Of a stretch of DNA of 64,000 nucleotides, positions 60,923-64,000 are shown in pieces. The notes beneath the pieces are model-generated. The model was not told the origin of the DNA, ran no database searches, and worked only from the letters and a program-made list of their open reading frames with translations. The stretch is from Kozakia baliensis. GTDB taxonomy: Bacteria > Pseudomonadota > Alphaproteobacteria > Acetobacterales > Acetobacteraceae. The DNA lies in NCBI RefSeq assembly GCF_001787335.1, contig NZ_CP014674.1, forward strand, positions 1,000,501 to 1,064,500, in the 5' to 3' direction. Each line of letters opens with the position of its first letter. The stretch's first letter is position 1. Both the position numbers and the translations under genes were made by a program.

Positions 60923-61990
60923 TCATTTGTCTTTTATAATTTCGAGAATTTGCTGTGCTGTATTCTTCCAACGATAGTTTTTTGACTGCGCAAAAGCATG
61001 TTTCTTCAACGTTTCTCGAAGATTATTGTCTTGACTTAAGTGTAAGACAGCATCCTTTAACTCGACTTCATTCTTGAAAAAGAGGGCAGCGTTCCCACAG
61101 ACCTCGCGTAATACAGGAATATCAGTCGCGATAACGGGACATCCGCATGTCATGGCTTCTACTGGAGGCAGCCCAAACCCTTCGTAGATTGAAGGAAAAA
61201 TTAGTACTGCGGCATGACGATAAAGTGCATGAAGTTCTGCATCGTTCACGCGGCCAACAAAAGTGGCAAAACTCGGCAACTCGGATTTAGTATTGAAAAC
61301 AGCATTGTTAAAGCTGCCGCTGATAACCAGTTTTAGGTTGGATTTTTCCAATACAGAAGAAAGAGAGTTGAGGATTTTTAGGTTTTTGTGCGGTGCTAAA
61401 TTGCCGACTGCAAGGATAAAACGACCTGTTTCAAGAGAATGTTTTTGTAGAATACTTTCGTCGGCTTGTACTTTTAATATATGATCTGCGCCTTCTTGGA
61501 TGACAGAAATTCTTTGCGCTGGGATGTGTAAGTATTTCGCTAATTCTCGTTGAGAAAAATTCGAAACAGTAATTAGTTTCGTGCCACTTCTTGATAGTAA
61601 GAGAAATAAAAGGCGGTACCACCACCGGAATGCAAAGGAATAAGAGTCTTTTATCGCGAATACGCCCGCGTCATGCATGACGACGAAACGTTTCCCGCCA
61701 AAAACCGGTCCGGTATTGCCAAGATTAAGTAAGATGCCTTTCCGAGCAGCAACTGATAGAGAAAACTGCTCCCAGATTTGTCCGCGCCATTTCCCGACTT
61801 TTTTCCGCTTTAGGCCGGGACCCGTAAGCGGTCCGGTTTCATGGCTGTCGGGCGGCAGAAGAATGACTGGCCGCAAAGGATCATTTTCTGGGACAATGGC
61901 CGCCAAAGCATCCGTTACTTCTCGCGCAAAACGCTGCACGCCGCTCAAAGACTGGACTAGAAAACGGCCATTTAGAAACAAGTTTTTCAT
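60923..61990 (-). CDS. Glycosyltransferase family 4
   Basis: A 355-residue GT-B enzyme. The C-terminal domain shows ILAVGNLAPHKNLKIL, FVGRVNDAELHALYRHAAV and the donor-binding FPSIYEGFGLPPVEAMTCG with the E-x7-E motif. The N-terminal domain begins MKNLFLNGRFLVQSLSGVQR. No signal peptide. It starts 18 bp after the Wzc-like gene with only a weak ribosome site, so translation may be coupled to that gene. Confidence 0.88.
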   Translation of the reverse strand: MKNLFLNGRFLVQSLSGVQRFAREVTDALAAIVPENDPLRPVILLPPDSHETGPLTGPGLKRKKVGKWRGQIWEQFSLSVAARKGILLNLGNTGPVFGGKRFVVMHDAGVFAIKDSYSFAFRWWYRLLFLLLSRSGTKLITVSNFSQRELAKYLHIPAQRISVIQEGADHILKVQADESILQKHSLETGRFILAVGNLAPHKNLKILNSLSSVLEKSNLKLVISGSFNNAVFNTKSELPSFATFVGRVNDAELHALYRHAAVLIFPSIYEGFGLPPVEAMTCGCPVIATDIPVLREVCGNAALFFKNEVELKDAVLHLSQDNNLRETLKKHAFAQSKNYRWKNTAQQILEIIKDK

Positions 61991-62008
61991 ACTTACTTAT
62001 AATGTTAT

Positions 62009-64000
62009 TTAAGAGTTACTTAGAGAGTAATATCCAGAATAGGAATTCAATCTTCCTCCTTCTGAAGGGCTAAGTTCGCTAAGCCTGACCTGCGAGAAAA
62101 CACCACCAAGAATACGGGCATGATAAGCTCTCAACACGCGTAATGCTTCTTTCACTGCGCTGGTAGGCGTATGATGCCATTTGGTCACCATGATGACAGG
62201 ACTTCCAGACGCAGCAAGCAATCCTGCATCAGGGCTAACGAGCACGGGCGGAGCGTCCAGAATGATTGTATCGTAAATAGGGCGCATTTTTGCGACAGTA
62301 CTTTCAACTTCTTCAATATTGAGAAGAAGGGGATCGGATGGATCCGGATGTAAGATGAATACATCTACACCTGGCATAACATCATGGTGGAGACCTGAAG
62401 AAGTATCTCGAAGACCAATGACGTTTGAAAGACTGGGTCTACGTGCATCGCAATCGATAATTAAAGCACGTTGACGGCGACGACCAATACTTGCGGCAAG
62501 CGTGACAGCGAATGTCGTTTTTCCTTCCGCAGGTTCGGCAGAAGTGATGACGATGACCTTCTCATTCACGGCAGACTGTCTGAAACTCACCATGCCGCGT
62601 ATGGCGTCACTCATGCTCAGATAGAGTGAATTGCGTGCCTTGAATTGCTCTCGGATCGTGCCGGAAAATAAAGGCAACATTCCCAATCCGAAGATCTCCG
62701 TTCCTTCCATCTCCGATAACGTACGCATATTTGAGCGTGTTTTTTCCTTGATAAGGGCAGCACCCAAGCCGGCGCCCAATGCCAGGATGAAAACCAGCGC
62801 CCCAAGGCGTGCTTTTGGCGGTCCTGACGCACCTAAGGGTATTTGAGCCGCTGAGATCAGATCGGCTTCAGGCTCTTGCAGTGCCGCTTCGGACGAAGTC
62901 TGAGTTAAGCGCCCAAGATAATCGCGATATACCATTCTCGCGGCAGTTGCTTCGCTTTGAAGCTGGCGAAGCTTTACATCCGCTTGATTTTCAGTGGTAA
63001 CGCGGGATTGCAGCGTGTCCATTTCTTGGGTGATTTGGTCAACGCGCGCGCGAGCGGCATCAAGCTCGTGCTTTGAACTTTCTGCAATCTTGCCAGTTTC
63101 CGACGCGATATGAGCACTAATGCGTGCCGATTCAGCGCGTGCGGCAATCAATTCGGGATTGTTATCGAGCGCAGTGGAGTTCAAGCTCGCGATACGTCCG
63201 TTAAGCTGAACCTGCTGACTACGAAGGGACTGAATAAGTGGCGAGGCAACAGAGCCAGGCGAACTATCGAGGCGCCCAGTATGCATAGCAGACAAAGTCT
63301 GCTCATATTGCGACTGTTTCGCCATTAAGTCCGATTGGGCTGCAACAAGCTCTCGGTTCATCTGCTCCAAACGAGCACCTGCAACAGTTGTTGCCGCGTT
63401 GTTCTGAGCTTCGTCACCTTGGCCTGCAGAGCTAGCTTGTAGAGCAATCATTCCATGTTGCTCTTGATATTGCTCGACGGCCTGCTCAGCGGAAAACAGT
63501 CGATTTCGTAGAGGAGCCAACTGCTCATCTAAAAGAGCAGAGGCGTGCCGAATAGCCGCTATCTTGTTCTGTCTTTGAAATTCAAAATAAGCCTGCGCAT
63601 AAGCATTCGCGATTGACGCACTTAATGATGCATCGGGTGTGCGTGCCGTCACATTGATGATGGCGGAGCGACCATCATTGATGATCTTGACGTGCCCCAT
63701 AAGGAGTAAGCTTGTGGCAAGCACACGATCATGCGCCGATAGCGGGGCTGATGCAGTAGCAAGATGGAGCACCCGTTTCAGTCGATGAGGTAAAGGTTCC
63801 TTATCGAGGATGCTGCGAAATTCAGGACGCTCATCAAGATGAAGGTTGCGCGTAACGTTAAGTGCAATCGCGGGGCTCGTTAGAACACCAACCTGAGTGT
63901 TAATGGCCACGGCGTCGACATCTTGTGTGCCAAGCGTTGCTTGTAGGTCGTGAAACGAGGCTTGTTTGGTGCCGACCGATATTGTCGTAGTTGCATCATA
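62009..64000 (-). CDS. Wzc-like polysaccharide copolymerase / tyrosine kinase (5' end outside window)
   Basis: At least 664 residues; the frame is open through the window edge, so the GTG at 63910 is internal. The visible part begins inside the Wzz periplasmic domain (LNVTRNLHL), continues with long coiled coils (residues about 130-360), then a second membrane helix (ARLGALVFILALGAGLGAAL). The cytoplasmic kinase follows: Walker A in SAEPAEGKTTFAVTLAA, Walker A' in ALIIDCDARRPSLSNV and Walker B in DTIILDAPPVLVSP. The C-terminus has three tyrosines (SYSGYYS), fewer than in E. coli Wzc. It sets chain length and export of an exopolysaccharide. Confidence 0.9.
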   Translation of the reverse strand, partial: YDATTTISVGTKQASFHDLQATLGTQDVDAVAINTQVGVLTSPAIALNVTRNLHLDERPEFRSILDKEPLPHRLKRVLHLATASAPLSAHDRVLATSLLLMGHVKIINDGRSAIINVTARTPDASLSASIANAYAQAYFEFQRQNKIAAIRHASALLDEQLAPLRNRLFSAEQAVEQYQEQHGMIALQASSAGQGDEAQNNAATTVAGARLEQMNRELVAAQSDLMAKQSQYEQTLSAMHTGRLDSSPGSVASPLIQSLRSQQVQLNGRIASLNSTALDNNPELIAARAESARISAHIASETGKIAESSKHELDAARARVDQITQEMDTLQSRVTTENQADVKLRQLQSEATAARMVYRDYLGRLTQTSSEAALQEPEADLISAAQIPLGASGPPKARLGALVFILALGAGLGAALIKEKTRSNMRTLSEMEGTEIFGLGMLPLFSGTIREQFKARNSLYLSMSDAIRGMVSFRQSAVNEKVIVITSAEPAEGKTTFAVTLAASIGRRRQRALIIDCDARRPSLSNVIGLRDTSSGLHHDVMPGVDVFILHPDPSDPLLLNIEEVESTVAKMRPIYDTIILDAPPVLVSPDAGLLAASGSPVIMVTKWHHTPTSAVKEALRVLRAYHARILGGVFSQVRLSELSPSEGGRLNSYSGYYSLSNS

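Overview
The window is chromosomal DNA from an alphaproteobacterium, very probably an acetic acid bacterium (Acetobacteraceae). The evidence is the combination of an AarC-type succinyl-CoA:acetate CoA-transferase in place of succinyl-CoA synthetase, malate:quinone oxidoreductase, a lipoyl-fused dihydrolipoamide dehydrogenase beside sucAB, a short NAD-type isocitrate dehydrogenase, and an IS5-family element with ends of the type common in this family. The genus cannot be fixed from the sequence alone. Typical GC by hand count is about 53-58%, with a high-GC block inside acnA and low-GC stretches in the exopolysaccharide region and around 12.5-18.3 kb.

Layout. 0-12.5 kb is housekeeping: the end of a transaldolase gene, a cytochrome c, thymidine kinase, an FKBP lipoprotein, argG, rlmN, the run xseB-ispA-dxs-tlyA (isoprenoid precursor supply), a TusA-like protein, a ROK fructokinase, ppx/gppA-rlmE and tRNA-Gln(CUG). 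12.9-21.6 kb holds a class I aldolase and two cyclic-di-GMP genes. The first, a sensor-type beta-propeller/GGDEF gene, is destroyed by an IS5-family insertion plus a one-base frameshift. The second is an intact membrane GGDEF-EAL protein. 21.7-26.0 kb is a metal or siderophore uptake unit (DUF2946 protein, TonB-dependent receptor, PepSY membrane protein). 26.4-29.1 kb holds a cold-shock protein, small proteins, a LysR regulator and an HNH protein.

29.2-51.9 kb is a nearly complete TCA-cycle supercluster. On the minus strand lie gltA, acnA, aarC and mqo. Divergently, on the plus strand, lie sucA, sucB, lipoyl-lpd, icd, a LysR regulator, sdhCDAB, an NAD-type malic enzyme and fumC. Together they encode every step of a cycle running citrate, isocitrate, 2-oxoglutarate, succinyl-CoA, succinate, fumarate, malate and oxaloacetate. 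Succinyl-CoA is converted by transfer to acetate, which couples the cycle to acetate activation, and malate is oxidised into the quinone pool. No sucCD, mdh or acs lies in the window.

52.0-57.5 kb has zapE and an acetoin-dehydrogenase-type unit (acoA, acoB, acoC, minus strand) with a divergent AcoR-like regulator that lacks the AAA+ sigma-54 domain. There is no E3 gene in that unit, so the Lpd of the TCA cluster is a natural candidate partner. 57.6-64.0 kb is a low-GC polysaccharide region: an acyltransferase, three glycosyltransferases and a Wzc-like polysaccharide copolymerase/tyrosine kinase cut by the window edge.

The most noteworthy observations are the one-locus TCA/acetate-oxidation supercluster, the GC mosaic inside acnA, the lipoyl-E3 fusion, the sigma-54-less AcoR-like regulator, the doubly broken propeller-GGDEF gene, and two conspicuous inverted repeats: one before the malic enzyme and a CRP/FNR-type one before the cluster's LysR gene. 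I did not find a clearly new defence, mobile or RNA system.
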